Part shown: positions 43,006 to 51,991 of the stretch, piece after piece | Numbering within the stretch: the first letter of the stretch is position 1 | Layout: each line of letters begins with the position of its first letter | Source: Planctomycetaceae bacterium | GTDB lineage: Bacteria > Planctomycetota > Planctomycetia > Pirellulales > Pirellulaceae | Assembly: GCA_005778405.1 (NCBI GenBank) | Contig: SXOA01000029.1 | Coordinates: 1 to 64,000, forward strand | Length of the DNA: 64,000 bases | Direction: 5' to 3' | The notes under the pieces: model-generated | Told to the model about the DNA's origin: nothing | Seen by the model: only the letters and a program-made list of their open reading frames with translations | The model's database searches: none | Translations under genes and position numbers: made by a program

Positions 43006-44109
43006 ATGGCTGAAACCTTACCCAAAACGTCCCTCCTCCGTTGGGGGGTGCGGCTCGGCACTTGGGCGTTCATGTTTTTGGTCTGCCTGGGGCTGCACTT
43101 TGGGCTTTCCTGGGCTCAGAACATCATTTCGCCCGCCGCCCGCAAGAAGGAAGCCATCGCCGTTTATTCCGTCCAGCGCCCCAAGCAGCGCGTGCTGGGA
43201 GCAATCGCCATCGCCCGCCCCTACGGCTGGTTTTTCAAGGTCTCCGGGCCGGATGAAGTGGTCGCTCCCCAGAAAGAGGCCATCGAGACGTTTCTGAAAT
43301 CGCTGAAGCTCAGTTCGCGGCCGGGAGAAGACCCGACTTGGACGCTACCGGAAAACTGGAAGCAGGAGGCCGGCAACCAGAATCGGTTTGCCACGATTCA
43401 GATGGGTTCCAGCGATGCTCCGCTCGAAATGTCCGTCACCAGGCTGGCGATGCGCGGCGGCGATGAAACCGAATATCGTCTCAGCAACGTGAATCGCTGG
43501 CGAGGAGAGGTCGGGCTAAAGCCGCTCGCTGCGGCGGACCTGGACAAGCAGACGACCAAGCTCTCCGCGGGTCCGCTCGACATTACGCTTGTTGACCTGT
43601 CGGCCTATCTCGACGGCACTCCCAGCCAGGGAGATGTGTATACCCGGACCATGGAGGAGCTCGAAGAAATTGCCCGCATGCGGGGCGAAGAGCCGGAACC
43701 TCCGCAAATTAGGTTCACGCTGCCAAAGGGCTGGAAAGAGACGCCTCCGGGACAGTTCCAAGTTTCGCGATTTGTCGTCGGCGACCCCGATGATCCCGTG
43801 GAGATATCGATCAGTTCCGCCGGCGGCGATTTAGCGGCCAACGTGAATCGCTGGCGAGGCCAGGTCGGCCTGGAGCTTGTCGACGAGCAGGAAATTGCCA
43901 CCGCACTTTCCCCCACGGAAGTGTTTGACATGAAGGCCGGTCAGATAGAAATCATCGGCCCACCAGGGGAAAAGCAGCAGGCCATCCTCGGCGTGATTGC
44001 CCCCGCCGGCCGCACCAACTGGTTCATCAAGCTCAAAGGCCCGGTCCAGCCGGCCCTGGAGCAGAAGAAGAATTTCGAAGAGTTTGTGAAATCGCTGAAA
44101 ATGGAATAG
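43006..44109 (+). CDS. Unknown membrane-anchored protein with duplicated domain
   Basis: A 367-residue protein with one TM segment at about 15-36 (LGTWAFMFLVCLGLHFGLSWA). The rest contains two copies of one unit: about 100-195 and 230-345, marked by LPENWK / LPKGWK, then SDAPLEMSVTRL / DPVEISISSA, NVNRWRGEVGLKPLAAADL / NVNRWRGQVGLELVDEQEI and a GWFFKVSGP / NWFIKLKGP strand. It lies just upstream of the ResB-CcsA fusion, so a role near cytochrome c maturation is possible but unproven. Start 43006 precedes the TM without extra residues. Confidence 0.75.
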   Translation: MAETLPKTSLLRWGVRLGTWAFMFLVCLGLHFGLSWAQNIISPAARKKEAIAVYSVQRPKQRVLGAIAIARPYGWFFKVSGPDEVVAPQKEAIETFLKSLKLSSRPGEDPTWTLPENWKQEAGNQNRFATIQMGSSDAPLEMSVTRLAMRGGDETEYRLSNVNRWRGEVGLKPLAAADLDKQTTKLSAGPLDITLVDLSAYLDGTPSQGDVYTRTMEELEEIARMRGEEPEPPQIRFTLPKGWKETPPGQFQVSRFVVGDPDDPVEISISSAGGDLAANVNRWRGQVGLELVDEQEIATALSPTEVFDMKAGQIEIIGPPGEKQQAILGVIAPAGRTNWFIKLKGPVQPALEQKKNFEEFVKSLKME

Positions 44110-44161
44110 TAGTCCGCCCACTCCATGAGCGGACAGCTTGCACACGGAGTGTGCAGGCTAC
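44109..44161. repeat. GTAG...CTAC double hairpin
   Basis: Two adjacent hairpins (GTCCGCccactccatGAGCGGAC and CTTGCACACggaGTGTGCAGG) bounded by GTAG and CTAC. It begins at the last base of the upstream stop codon and ends 21 bases before the ResB-CcsA start. Similar to the stem at 71-95 (CACACGGAGTGT). Confidence 0.7.
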
Positions 44162-44182
44162 TAAGAAACCTCGGAGCCGGAA

Positions 44183-47100
44183 ATGTCCGTTACCGCGTTA
44201 CCCACCGATCAGGCAATCCCCCGCACCGCCCAGCGGCGAACGGAAGCCGTCACCGCAACTAAAGTCTTCTCCTGGATTCTCCAGGATTTTGCCTCTTTGC
44301 AGCTCACGGTGATTCTGTTTCTGCTGGGCATCTTCGTGATTTGGGTGGGGACGACGGCTCAGGCGGATGCGGACATCTGGCTGGTCGTGGACCGGTATTT
44401 CCGCTCGTTCTTCATGAAGGCTGAATACAAGTATATTTTCCCAGCGCAGTTCTTTCCCTCGTGGCTGCATAATCTATCCGTCCCTCTCACTTACTTGGCA
44501 GATAATTCTCCACGGCGCCTTGGCCGCTTGATTGGCCTCGTCAAGGACGGATTTCCCGCTCCAGGAGGCATGTGCGTCGGGCTGTTGATGATGATGAACT
44601 TGCTGGCCGCTCACCTGTGGCGGTTCAAGATTCAGGCCTCGGGCACGCGTCTGCTCCTCGGGCTGGGCATGACGTCGCTCGGAGTGCTCATCACGTTTCT
44701 GGTCATCGCCAGCGGCCACAATTCGCAGGGGTTGCAAGGAGTGCCGTTCTTCTCCTGGGGCCAGATGTGGATTGGCCTGCTCTTTCTGTACATGGTGGGC
44801 GTCATTGGCGGCGGAGCGGCGCTTGCCAACTGGGCCCCCGTGGTCTCGGACCGGGAGCGCGGCACGCCGCAGCAGCGGATCGTTTTCGGCCTCTGTGCGG
44901 GCGCACTGGCGACTCTGGCGGGTCTGTGGTGCTTCCTGATTTACACCGGCATTCGCGTTCCCGATGAGGGCCTCCGCATCGTTTGGCAACTCATGATGGG
45001 CATTCTGGGGACCATTCCCCTGCTCGTCGGCTGCATCCTGGTCTTCAAGCAGCGGGGCGGCATTGTGGTGATTCATGCCGGCATCGCACTGATGATGTTC
45101 GGCGAGCTGTTTGTCTCGCTCTACGCGGTCGAGAACCAGGCGCGCATGGCCGAAGGGCAGATTACCAATTACGTCTACGACGTCCGCAACACGGAGCTCG
45201 CCATCACGCGCAAGCTGGAGGGCGGCCAGGAAGAAGTCTTTGCCATCCCCCGCTCCCAGCTGCTCCAGAGCGCGGCCTCGGGAACGCCCATTCAAGACGC
45301 GAGTCTGCCGCTGGAAGTGCAAGTGATCGAGTACTTTCCCAATGCCACGCTGCGCCGTGCCAAGACCAAGGACAAACTCCCATACACCAAGGGGGCCGCC
45401 TTTGACAGCAAGATTGCCCTAGCCGAAATTCCCGCTTCCAAAGGGACCGATAGCGATGCCGCGGTCGATGAAGGGGCCATGTACGTGAAGTTCCTGGAAA
45501 AGGGGAGCGGCAAAGATCTGGGGACGTATGCCCTCTCGCAGAAGGTGACCAGCTCGTTCGAAGAGCCGTTTGAGGACGAAGTGACTGTCGGAAAGAAGAC
45601 GTATGGCGTCTCGCTCCGCTTTCAGCGGGGCTATCGGCCCTATTCTCTCCGCTTGATCGACGCCCGCGGCGACAAGTTTGCCGCCAGCCAGATTACCAAA
45701 AACTTTTCCTCCGACGTGCATTTGGTGGACCCAACTCGCAACACCAGCCGCTCGGTCCACATCTGGATGAACAACCCGCTCCGCTTCGCCGGCGAGACGT
45801 TCTATCAGAGCGGCTTTGGGTCGCTCAGTTCGAGCAAGGACTACACCATCCTCAGCGTTGTGACCAACACGGGCTGGATGATTCCGTACGTGGCCTGCAT
45901 GATCGTGGCGATTGGACTGGTGGGGCATTTTCTGGGAACGCTGGCGAGGTTTTTGCGCAAGACGCTGGATAGCGACCGTGAGACGATCATGGCGGAAGCC
46001 GTCCTGCGAGCCGCTCCTGAGTTAGCGGCCGGGAAACGAGGGAGAATTGAACCATCTCCTGCTGCGCAGATGGCGCAAGTCGCTCCCTACTCGGGAACTA
46101 TGAACATCATTCTCAGTGGTGTCGCCGTCCTCGCTGCTTCGCTGCTGTTTGTTATGTGGCTGATGTACTGGATTTCGCCCCCGAAGTTCAAGAGCGCGGA
46201 GATGAACCTTGCCGGATTCGCCCGCTTGCCCGTGCTGGATGATGGCCGCGTCAAGCCGATGGATTCACTGGCCCGCAACAACGCGCGGTCGATGTCCGGC
46301 AGTTTTTACGAGCGGGTGAAGGACGAGAAGGGCAAGCGGACTCATCCCGTGGAGTGGCTGCTGGATACCATCACCGCTTCCCCCCCGGCCAAACACTACA
46401 AGCTCTTCAAAATCGAGAGCCGCGAAGTGGTCGAAACGCTCGGCCTGGAGGCCCGGCCCAGCGACTGGTGCTATTCGATCGACGAAATCGGCGGCCGGCC
46501 GCTGGCGGTGCTGTTCCGCCTGGAGGATCCACCGGAAGACTTCCAAGCCCTCACCAAGGAATTCGAGGGGAGCCAGTACTATGCCTTCGTCAAAGAGGCC
46601 GAGGCGGCGGCCGCTCTCCGCCGCAAGAGCGAGCCCGTTACCGACTATCAGTCCCAGCTTCTCAAGCTGGCGGACCGGCTGGAGAATTACCGCAAGCTGG
46701 TGCATTCGTTCGAAGTGGTTTCCCTGCCGCCGCTCCCCACGGAAGAGGAAGCGGCTCGCGACCCGTCCATTGGCGATCGCTGGCAGGCCGTTGTCCAGCG
46801 CATCACCGAGCGAATCGAAGCCATCAAGGACGAAAAGCCAGTTTACGCCGTCGCGATGGCACCGAGTGATTCCGGCAAGGAACGCTGGCAGCCTTATCCC
46901 ATTGCCATGCGAGAAGCTCAGCAAGCGGATATCTTTGCCGAGCTCAAAAAACGGCACCCGGAAATGGGCATTCCCGCCCAAGAGGCCGACGAGCCGACCA
47001 CGCATTTCTATCGCATGCTGACAAGTTACCGGTTGGGAGATGCAACCGAATTCAACAATTCTCTGAAGAAGTATCAGGCCGAATTGAACCGGCATCCGCC

Positions 47101-48175
47101 TGAGGACTATTCCGCGTTTAAGGTCAACCTGGAATCTCGCTTCAACGGCGTTTCGCCGTTTTACATGGGAATGTTCCCCTATGCCCTGGCGTTCATGATT
47201 GCAGTCGTCGCCATTCCGGTCTGGATTCTGATCCCCCGACTGCGGATGCCACTCAACTGGACCGCATTCACGCTGGTGGTGCTGACCCTCTCGGTGCACA
47301 CGCTGGCGCTCGTCCTGCGGATGTACATTTCCGGTCGTCCGCCGGTGACCACGCTCTACTCGTCCGCCATTTTCATCGGCTGGGCGGGAGTGATTTTCGG
47401 CGTGGTGATTGAGCTGATTTTCCGGCTGGGGATCGGTAATATCCTGTCAGGGTTACTGGGGTATACCTCGCTATTCGTCGCCTACTTGCTGGCGCAGGAC
47501 GGCGAGACCATGCCGCAGCTCGCCGCGGTGCTGGATACGCAGTTCTGGCTCGCGACTCACGTCGTTTGCATCACGCTGGGCTACGCGGCCACTTTTGTGG
47601 CCGGATTCGCTGCCATTTTCTATGTGATTGCCGAATTAGGCTGCTTTGGTTTCGCCTTCGTGCGCAATGCCGCCACTGCCTCCGGCCAGCCTGGCCAGCA
47701 GGTTCCGCGGATGCAGCGGCCCGATTGGTTGTTCAAGTCCATGGGAATGATTGTGTACGGCATTGTCTGTTTCGCCATTCTGTTCAGCTTTGTGGGGACG
47801 GTGCTGGGGGGACTGTGGGCGGATGATTCGTGGGGCCGCTTCTGGGGCTGGGATCCCAAGGAGAACGGGGCCCTGATCATCGTGCTCTGGAACGCCGTGG
47901 TGCTGCATGCCCGCTGGGGAGGCCTGGTGAAGGACCGCGGCCTGGCCATCCTGGCGATTGGCGGAAACATCGTTACCGCCTGGTCCTGGTTCGGCGTCAA
48001 TCAGCTCGGCATCGGCCTCCACAGTTATGGCTTCAGCAAGGAGCTGGTGCAAATCCTGTGCGGGGTCGTCCTGCTTAACCTGGCCATCATGCTGTTCGGC
48101 GGGCTGGGGCTCTTGCTGACAAAGTGGTGGTGGAGCTATGCTGCCGGGGAAGAACGAGAGAAAGCCGTCGCGTAA
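44183..48175 (+). CDS. Fused cytochrome c biogenesis protein ResB-CcsA (system II)
   Basis: A 1330-residue polytopic membrane protein joining the two halves of the system II cytochrome c synthase. The N-terminal ResB-like part (about 1-620) has TM segments near 31-52, 127-147, 154-175, 190-210, 235-255, 270-300 and 550-580, plus the ResB motif [15 protein letters not shown] near 535. Between about 620 and 980 is a long polar insert. The C-terminal CcsA part (about 990-1320) has the heme-handling [25 protein letters not shown] near 1218-1242. Function is transport of heme and its attachment to CxxCH apocytochromes, in keeping with the many CxxCH proteins here. A natural fusion of both is known in some bacteria. 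Confidence 0.93.
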   Translation: MSVTALPTDQAIPRTAQRRTEAVTATKVFSWILQDFASLQLTVILFLLGIFVIWVGTTAQADADIWLVVDRYFRSFFMKAEYKYIFPAQFFPSWLHNLSVPLTYLADNSPRRLGRLIGLVKDGFPAPGGMCVGLLMMMNLLAAHLWRFKIQASGTRLLLGLGMTSLGVLITFLVIASGHNSQGLQGVPFFSWGQMWIGLLFLYMVGVIGGGAALANWAPVVSDRERGTPQQRIVFGLCAGALATLAGLWCFLIYTGIRVPDEGLRIVWQLMMGILGTIPLLVGCILVFKQRGGIVVIHAGIALMMFGELFVSLYAVENQARMAEGQITNYVYDVRNTELAITRKLEGGQEEVFAIPRSQLLQSAASGTPIQDASLPLEVQVIEYFPNATLRRAKTKDKLPYTKGAAFDSKIALAEIPASKGTDSDAAVDEGAMYVKFLEKGSGKDLGTYALSQKVTSSFEEPFEDEVTVGKKTYGVSLRFQRGYRPYSLRLIDARGDKFAASQITKNFSSDVHLVDPTRNTSRSVHIWMNNPLRFAGETFYQSGFGSLSSSKDYTILSVVTNTGWMIPYVACMIVAIGLVGHFLGTLARFLRKTLDSDRETIMAEAVLRAAPELAAGKRGRIEPSPAAQMAQVAPYSGTMNIILSGVAVLAASLLFVMWLMYWISPPKFKSAEMNLAGFARLPVLDDGRVKPMDSLARNNARSMSGSFYERVKDEKGKRTHPVEWLLDTITASPPAKHYKLFKIESREVVETLGLEARPSDWCYSIDEIGGRPLAVLFRLEDPPEDFQALTKEFEGSQYYAFVKEAEAAAALRRKSEPVTDYQSQLLKLADRLENYRKLVHSFEVVSLPPLPTEEEAARDPSIGDRWQAVVQRITERIEAIKDEKPVYAVAMAPSDSGKERWQPYPIAMREAQQADIFAELKKRHPEMGIPAQEADEPTTHFYRMLTSYRLGDATEFNNSLKKYQAELNRHPPEDYSAFKVNLESRFNGVSPFYMGMFPYALAFMIAVVAIPVWILIPRLRMPLNWTAFTLVVLTLSVHTLALVLRMYISGRPPVTTLYSSAIFIGWAGVIFGVVIELIFRLGIGNILSGLLGYTSLFVAYLLAQDGETMPQLAAVLDTQFWLATHVVCITLGYAATFVAGFAAIFYVIAELGCFGFAFVRNAATASGQPGQQVPRMQRPDWLFKSMGMIVYGIVCFAILFSFVGTVLGGLWADDSWGRFWGWDPKENGALIIVLWNAVVLHARWGGLVKDRGLAILAIGGNIVTAWSWFGVNQLGIGLHSYGFSKELVQILCGVVLLNLAIMLFGGLGLLLTKWWWSYAAGEEREKAVA

Positions 48176-48230
48176 GCTGCCAGCTTGCGAACTTTCCGTC
48201 CCCAACAAACCACCGACCGCGGAGCCCGTC

Positions 48231-48839
48231 ATGCCCTATACCCTTCCCGCTCTCCCCTACGCCACCAACGCCCTGGAGCCGCACATCGACACCCGGACGA
48301 TGGAAATCCATCATGGCAAGCACCACCAGGCGTATATCACCAACGTCAACAACGCCATCGCGGGGACTGAGTTCGACAACCTGCCGGTCGAGAAGCTGAT
48401 TGCCGACCTTTCCAAAGTGCCGGAGAACATCCGCCCAGTCGTCCGCAACAACGGCGGCGGGCATGCCAACCACACCCTCTTCTGGGCCGTCATGGGCCCC
48501 GGCTGCGGCGGGACACCCACCGGCGACCTGGCCGCGGCGATTAACGCCGCCTGTGGCGGTTTTGACCAGTTCAAGGAGCAGTTCGCCAAAGCAGGTGCGA
48601 CCCGCTTCGGCAGCGGCTGGGCCTGGCTTTCGTTCTCGGGCGGCAAGCTCATTGTGGAGAGCACGCCGAACCAGGACAGCCCGCTGATGGAAGGGCGCAC
48701 ACCGGTTCTCGGCCTGGACGTTTGGGAGCACGCCTACTACCTCAATTACCAGAACCGCCGCCCCGACTACATCTCCGCCTTCTGGAGCGTCGTCAACTGG
48801 AACGAAGTCGCCCGCCGCTTCGCGGAAGCGAAGAAGTAG
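48231..48839 (+). CDS. sodA: Superoxide dismutase, Mn/Fe type
   Basis: Dismutates superoxide. The 202-residue chain has the metal ligands in [14 protein letters not shown] (first His), [11 protein letters not shown] (second His) and [14 protein letters not shown] (Asp and third His). NGGGHANH and NQDSPL (Gln at the residue that distinguishes Mn from Fe forms) point to the Mn type, but cambialistic use is possible. No signal peptide. ATG 48231 is the family start. Its TAG stop is the TAG of a palindromic repeat. Confidence 0.96.
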   Translation: MPYTLPALPYATNALEPHIDTRTMEIHHGKHHQAYITNVNNAIAGTEFDNLPVEKLIADLSKVPENIRPVVRNNGGGHANHTLFWAVMGPGCGGTPTGDLAAAINAACGGFDQFKEQFAKAGATRFGSGWAWLSFSGGKLIVESTPNQDSPLMEGRTPVLGLDVWEHAYYLNYQNRRPDYISAFWSVVNWNEVARRFAEAKK

Positions 48840-48857
48840 GGCAGGCTCAGCCTGCCG
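48836..48857. repeat. GTAGGGCAGGCTCAGCCTGCC palindrome carrying the sodA stop
   Basis: The hairpin GGCAGGCtcaGCCTGCC directly follows the TAG stop codon of sodA, which is part of the element. It lies between convergent genes and could end transcription. Confidence 0.65.
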
Positions 48858-49664
48858 TTACCGCATCACCCACCCGCCATCGACGTTCATCGTCTGAGCG
48901 GTGATATTTGCCGCCCGCTCGCTGGCCAGAAACACCGCGAGCGCGGCGATATCTTGGGGCGTCTGCCATTTGCCGAGCGGGCACATGGCCTTCACCTTGC
49001 TGGTTGCCCACTCTTCATAGCTCAGCCGAGCCTCCACCGGCTGCTGGTCGTGCCAGGCTTGCCAGACGCTCTTGTTGAGCGGCGTTTGCACCATGCCGGG
49101 GCAAATCGTGTTCACGCGGACGTTGTGTCTGGCCAAGTCCTTAGCCGCGCACTGGGCGAAGTTGATGAGTCCGGCCTTGGCCGCGCTATACGGCGGATCG
49201 GTCTGCGAACCGATCTGTCCCGCGACCGAAGAGATGAACAGCATTGATCCCGCCTTCGCCTCCGCGAGCAGCGGTCCTACCGCATGAGCCGCGTTCACTG
49301 CCCCAATCAGGTTGACTTCAATCACCCGCTGCCAGTCCGCGGGCTCCAGGTTCCAAAACGGAAACCCAAACTTGCCGCTTCCCATCCCCGCCGCATAGAC
49401 CATGTGCCGTGGCGGTCCAAGCTGTTTGTAGATGCTCGCCACCGCGCTTTGGACCTGCACATAGTCCGTGACATCGCAAACGAGGCCAATCACCAGAGCC
49501 CCAGTCTCCTCGCCAATATCCGCCGCTGCCTGCTCGGTGGCGCTGCTCCTGTCCAGAATCGCCACGTTTGCCCCTTCTGCCGCAAACTCCCGTGCGATTG
49601 CTCTGCCGATACCGCTGGCTCCGCCAAAAGTGAGGGCGACGTGGTTATTAAGGTGCAAGTCCAA
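48858..49664 (-). CDS. Short-chain dehydrogenase/reductase
   Basis: A 268-residue SDR with FGGASGIGRAI (13-23), the coenzyme-binding Asp region (VAILDRSSA), AAGMG after the fourth strand, and SSVAGQIGSQTDPPYSAAKAGL with catalytic Ser, Tyr and Lys. The initiation codon is TTG (49662-49664) with AGGA about seven bases upstream; the first Met later would remove needed residues. The C-terminal NITAQTMNVDGGWVMR is usual. Substrate is unknown. Confidence 0.9.
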   Translation of the reverse strand: MDLHLNNHVALTFGGASGIGRAIAREFAAEGANVAILDRSSATEQAAADIGEETGALVIGLVCDVTDYVQVQSAVASIYKQLGPPRHMVYAAGMGSGKFGFPFWNLEPADWQRVIEVNLIGAVNAAHAVGPLLAEAKAGSMLFISSVAGQIGSQTDPPYSAAKAGLINFAQCAAKDLARHNVRVNTICPGMVQTPLNKSVWQAWHDQQPVEARLSYEEWATSKVKAMCPLGKWQTPQDIAALAVFLASERAANITAQTMNVDGGWVMR

Positions 49665-49710
49665 GTCAAATTCCTCCGAAATGGTTCTCGCATTCTAGCG
49701 AAGAGGGAGG

Positions 49711-49823
49711 AATCTCACACAGAGACACGGAGGCACAAAGAGAAGAGAAATCGGATGGGCCAGCGAAGGCGATATCAACACTTTCCTTGCCATCTCTGTC
49801 CCTCCGTGCCTCTGGGTGAGATT
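49711..49823. repeat. AATCTCACACAGAGACACGG palindromic element
   Basis: About 113 bases with arms at 49711-49740 and 49794-49823 that are inverted copies with about five mismatches (AATCTCAC...GAGACACGGAGG; CCTCCGTGCCTCTGGGTGAG). It lies upstream of the SDR and downstream of the next minus-strand gene. Confidence 0.7.
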
Positions 49824-49849
49824 CCCTTCCAGATACAAGAAACGAAAAG

Positions 49850-49892
49850 AGCGTGGGCCGCAAGTTGGCTCTCGCCCCCCGCGGCCCACGCT
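49850..49892 (-). terminator. Terminator after the LTxxQ-repeat gene
   Basis: Perfect 12-base arms AGCGTGGGCCGC (49850-49861) and GCGGCCCACGCT (49881-49892). Read on the minus strand, the stem is followed by CTTTTCGTTTCTT. It lies 37 bases beyond the stop at 49929. Confidence 0.8.
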
Positions 49893-49928
49893 ATGAACAA
49901 AAACCTTGGAAAGTAGACCGCCTAGGGA

Positions 49929-50423
49929 CTACTTGTCTTTCTTCTTCTTTCCGCCGCCGAGGCCCGCCTTCTCGCGCTGCTCAGGAGTGAGAACTTCGGA
50001 AATGGCCTTGTTCAAGGCTTGGGAGGCTTCCTGCTGGGCCTTGTTGGCTTCGTCAAAAGCCTTCTTCTGATCATCGGTCAGCTTCATCGCAGCCAGGGCC
50101 TCGTCATTGGCCTCTTTTCCCTTTTTGCCGGCGGCCTTGGCGGACTTCTGGGCTTCGCCGCGGGCTTTCCGCTGTTCATTGGTCAGGCTGGCGGCGACTT
50201 TCTCGGCGGCGGCCTTTACTTTGGCACCTTGGTCCGCAAATATCTTCTCGATTTTTTCCTTCTGCTCGGCAGACAGATCCAAGGACTCTAGCTTGGCCTT
50301 GACTCCTGCCGTGGGATCCCCCTTGGCTCCCTTTTTGCCTTTCTTCTGCTCCTGGGCGCCGAAGGCGACGCCAATCAGGGCCACAAGGCCAATCGCAAAA
50401 AACAATCTGGTCACGTTCTTCAT
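49929..50423 (-). CDS. Secreted small LTxxQ-motif protein (Spy/CpxP-like)
   Basis: A 164-residue exported helical protein: signal peptide (MKNVTRLFFAIGLVALIGVAFGAQ), then repeated LTxxQ-like motifs (LSAEQKEKIEKIF, LTNEQRKARGEA, LTDDQKKAFDEA, LTPEQREKAGL) in a lysine- and alanine-rich background. LTxxQ proteins such as Spy and CpxP are periplasmic chaperones or sensors. The exact role is unknown. ATG 50423 starts the signal peptide. It has its own terminator, so it may be independent of the operon upstream. Confidence 0.8.
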   Translation of the reverse strand: MKNVTRLFFAIGLVALIGVAFGAQEQKKGKKGAKGDPTAGVKAKLESLDLSAEQKEKIEKIFADQGAKVKAAAEKVAASLTNEQRKARGEAQKSAKAAGKKGKEANDEALAAMKLTDDQKKAFDEANKAQQEASQALNKAISEVLTPEQREKAGLGGGKKKKDK

Positions 50424-50524
50424 ACAAGCTACTCCGGAGAGATGTGAATAGTTCCGCGGGGTGTGAAAAGTATTGGTCCCCGCGCTAGATGCCAATACTT
50501 CGATGCGCATCCCTGCGGATTATT

Positions 50525-50559
50525 GGAAAAAACAGGTCCCGCTTGTGCAGCGGGACCTG
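50525..50559 (-). terminator. Terminator of the ECF-DUF1549-DUF1501 operon
   Basis: CAGGTCCCGC (50533-50542) and GCGGGACCTG (50550-50559) are perfect inverted 10-base arms; on the minus strand they are followed by a run of six T (opposite 50527-50532). It lies 31 bases past the DUF1501 stop. Confidence 0.88.
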
Positions 50560-50589
50560 AAGAAACCGTTTGAGAAAACACTTTGCTAC

Positions 50590-51897
50590 TTACGAGAACA
50601 ACTTGGGAATCACATTGCCGTCCCGGACGATCATAATCGGCCGGCCGGTGTTGCTGTGATATTCCTTCGTGTGATCAATGCCGAGTGCCTGATAGAACGA
50701 GGCCGCCACGTCGGCGGGCGAGAAGCCTTCATTCTTGGGCATTGTCGCCTTGTCGTCGCTCTCGCCCAGAACCTGGCCACCCTTCACGCCGCCACCCGCC
50801 ATGACCATGAACATGCAGCGCGGGTAGTGGTCGCGGCCACCTTCCGCGGAGCGCTGGTTGATCTTCGGCGTACGGCCAAATTCGCCGGTGACGAAGACGA
50901 CCGTGCTCTCCAGAAGGCCTTTCTGGGACAAGCCGTTGAGCAGTGCCGACAGGCCGGTATCCAGCGTCGGGCAAAGCCGCGTCTTGAGCGTGGTGAAGTT
51001 CGTGCCGTGCGTGTCCCAGCCACCCAGCGAAATCGAGCAGAAGCGGACCCCCGATTCAATCAGCCGTGTCGCCAAGAGGCAGCTTTGGCCGAAGCCTTCC
51101 GCGCCGAAGGGTTCGGCGAATTTTGGGTTTTCCTTGCTGACGTCAAAGGCCTCACGGGCCCGGCGGCTGGTGATGATGGCGTGGGCCTGTTCGCTAAAGC
51201 GGTCCAAACCAGTCAAGAGCTGGCTTTCTTTCTCCACGCCGGCAAAGGTCTTATCGAGATCGGCCAGCAGATTCTGCCGCCGTTCGACTTCTTCGATCGT
51301 CACCCCGCCGGAAAGCGAGATGCCGCGGACGTTAAATGGCTGGCCTGGGCGGGGCGTGCTACCGGTGTTGAGCGGAGCATATTGCACTCCCAGAAAGCCG
51401 GCCCGCTGGCTGCTGTTGGGGATCGCGACAAACGGCGGCAGATCCTTGGGAGCCGTGTCCTGGTTCTCTTTGGTGAACACCACGCCGTAACCGGGATATT
51501 CCAGGGACGGAATCGGCCGGTTGCCGGAATTGACATATTCGGTGCCGAGCTCGTGAGCCCCGAGCGTGTGGGTCACGCCGCGGAGCAGCGCGAACTTGTC
51601 GCCGCACTGGGCCAGCTTAGGAAGATGCTCGCTGATTTCCATGCCGGGGACGTTCGTCTTGATCGGATTGAACGCTCCGCGGAATTCCGCGGGAGCATCC
51701 GGTTTAAGATCGAACGTGTCCATATGCGACGGACCACCGTTCAGATTGATGAAAATGGCCGAAGTCGCCTTCGCTCCCTTCACCTCTCCGGCCGAAGCCA
51801 TGCGGAGAAAGCCGGACAGGGAAAGGCCCGCGCCGACCGCGCCAACTTTGAGGAAATCGCGGCGGGTCGCACCGTCACACGTGAGGGAAATCGCCAT
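50590..51897 (-). CDS. DUF1501 family secreted protein
   Basis: The second DUF1501 protein in the window (435 residues). A Tat signal is clear: RRDFLKVGAVGAGLSLSGFLRMASA at about 11-36. Then SAIFINLNGGPSHMDTFDLKPDAPAEFRGAF, the family start, and STVVFVTGEFGRTPKINQRSAEGGRDHYPRCM. It is the last gene of a minus-strand operon and follows its DUF1549/DUF1553 partner by 94 bases, which hold a small GGGCTtggaAGCCC hairpin. Confidence 0.94.
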   Translation of the reverse strand: MAISLTCDGATRRDFLKVGAVGAGLSLSGFLRMASAGEVKGAKATSAIFINLNGGPSHMDTFDLKPDAPAEFRGAFNPIKTNVPGMEISEHLPKLAQCGDKFALLRGVTHTLGAHELGTEYVNSGNRPIPSLEYPGYGVVFTKENQDTAPKDLPPFVAIPNSSQRAGFLGVQYAPLNTGSTPRPGQPFNVRGISLSGGVTIEEVERRQNLLADLDKTFAGVEKESQLLTGLDRFSEQAHAIITSRRAREAFDVSKENPKFAEPFGAEGFGQSCLLATRLIESGVRFCSISLGGWDTHGTNFTTLKTRLCPTLDTGLSALLNGLSQKGLLESTVVFVTGEFGRTPKINQRSAEGGRDHYPRCMFMVMAGGGVKGGQVLGESDDKATMPKNEGFSPADVAASFYQALGIDHTKEYHSNTGRPIMIVRDGNVIPKLFS

Positions 51898-51991
51898 CGT
51901 AAACTCCTTGAATCAGAAAAATACAGGTTAATTTGAGGGAGGTTGCATATGCACAAGGGGACGGGCTTGGAAGCCCATCCCAATACGTCGT

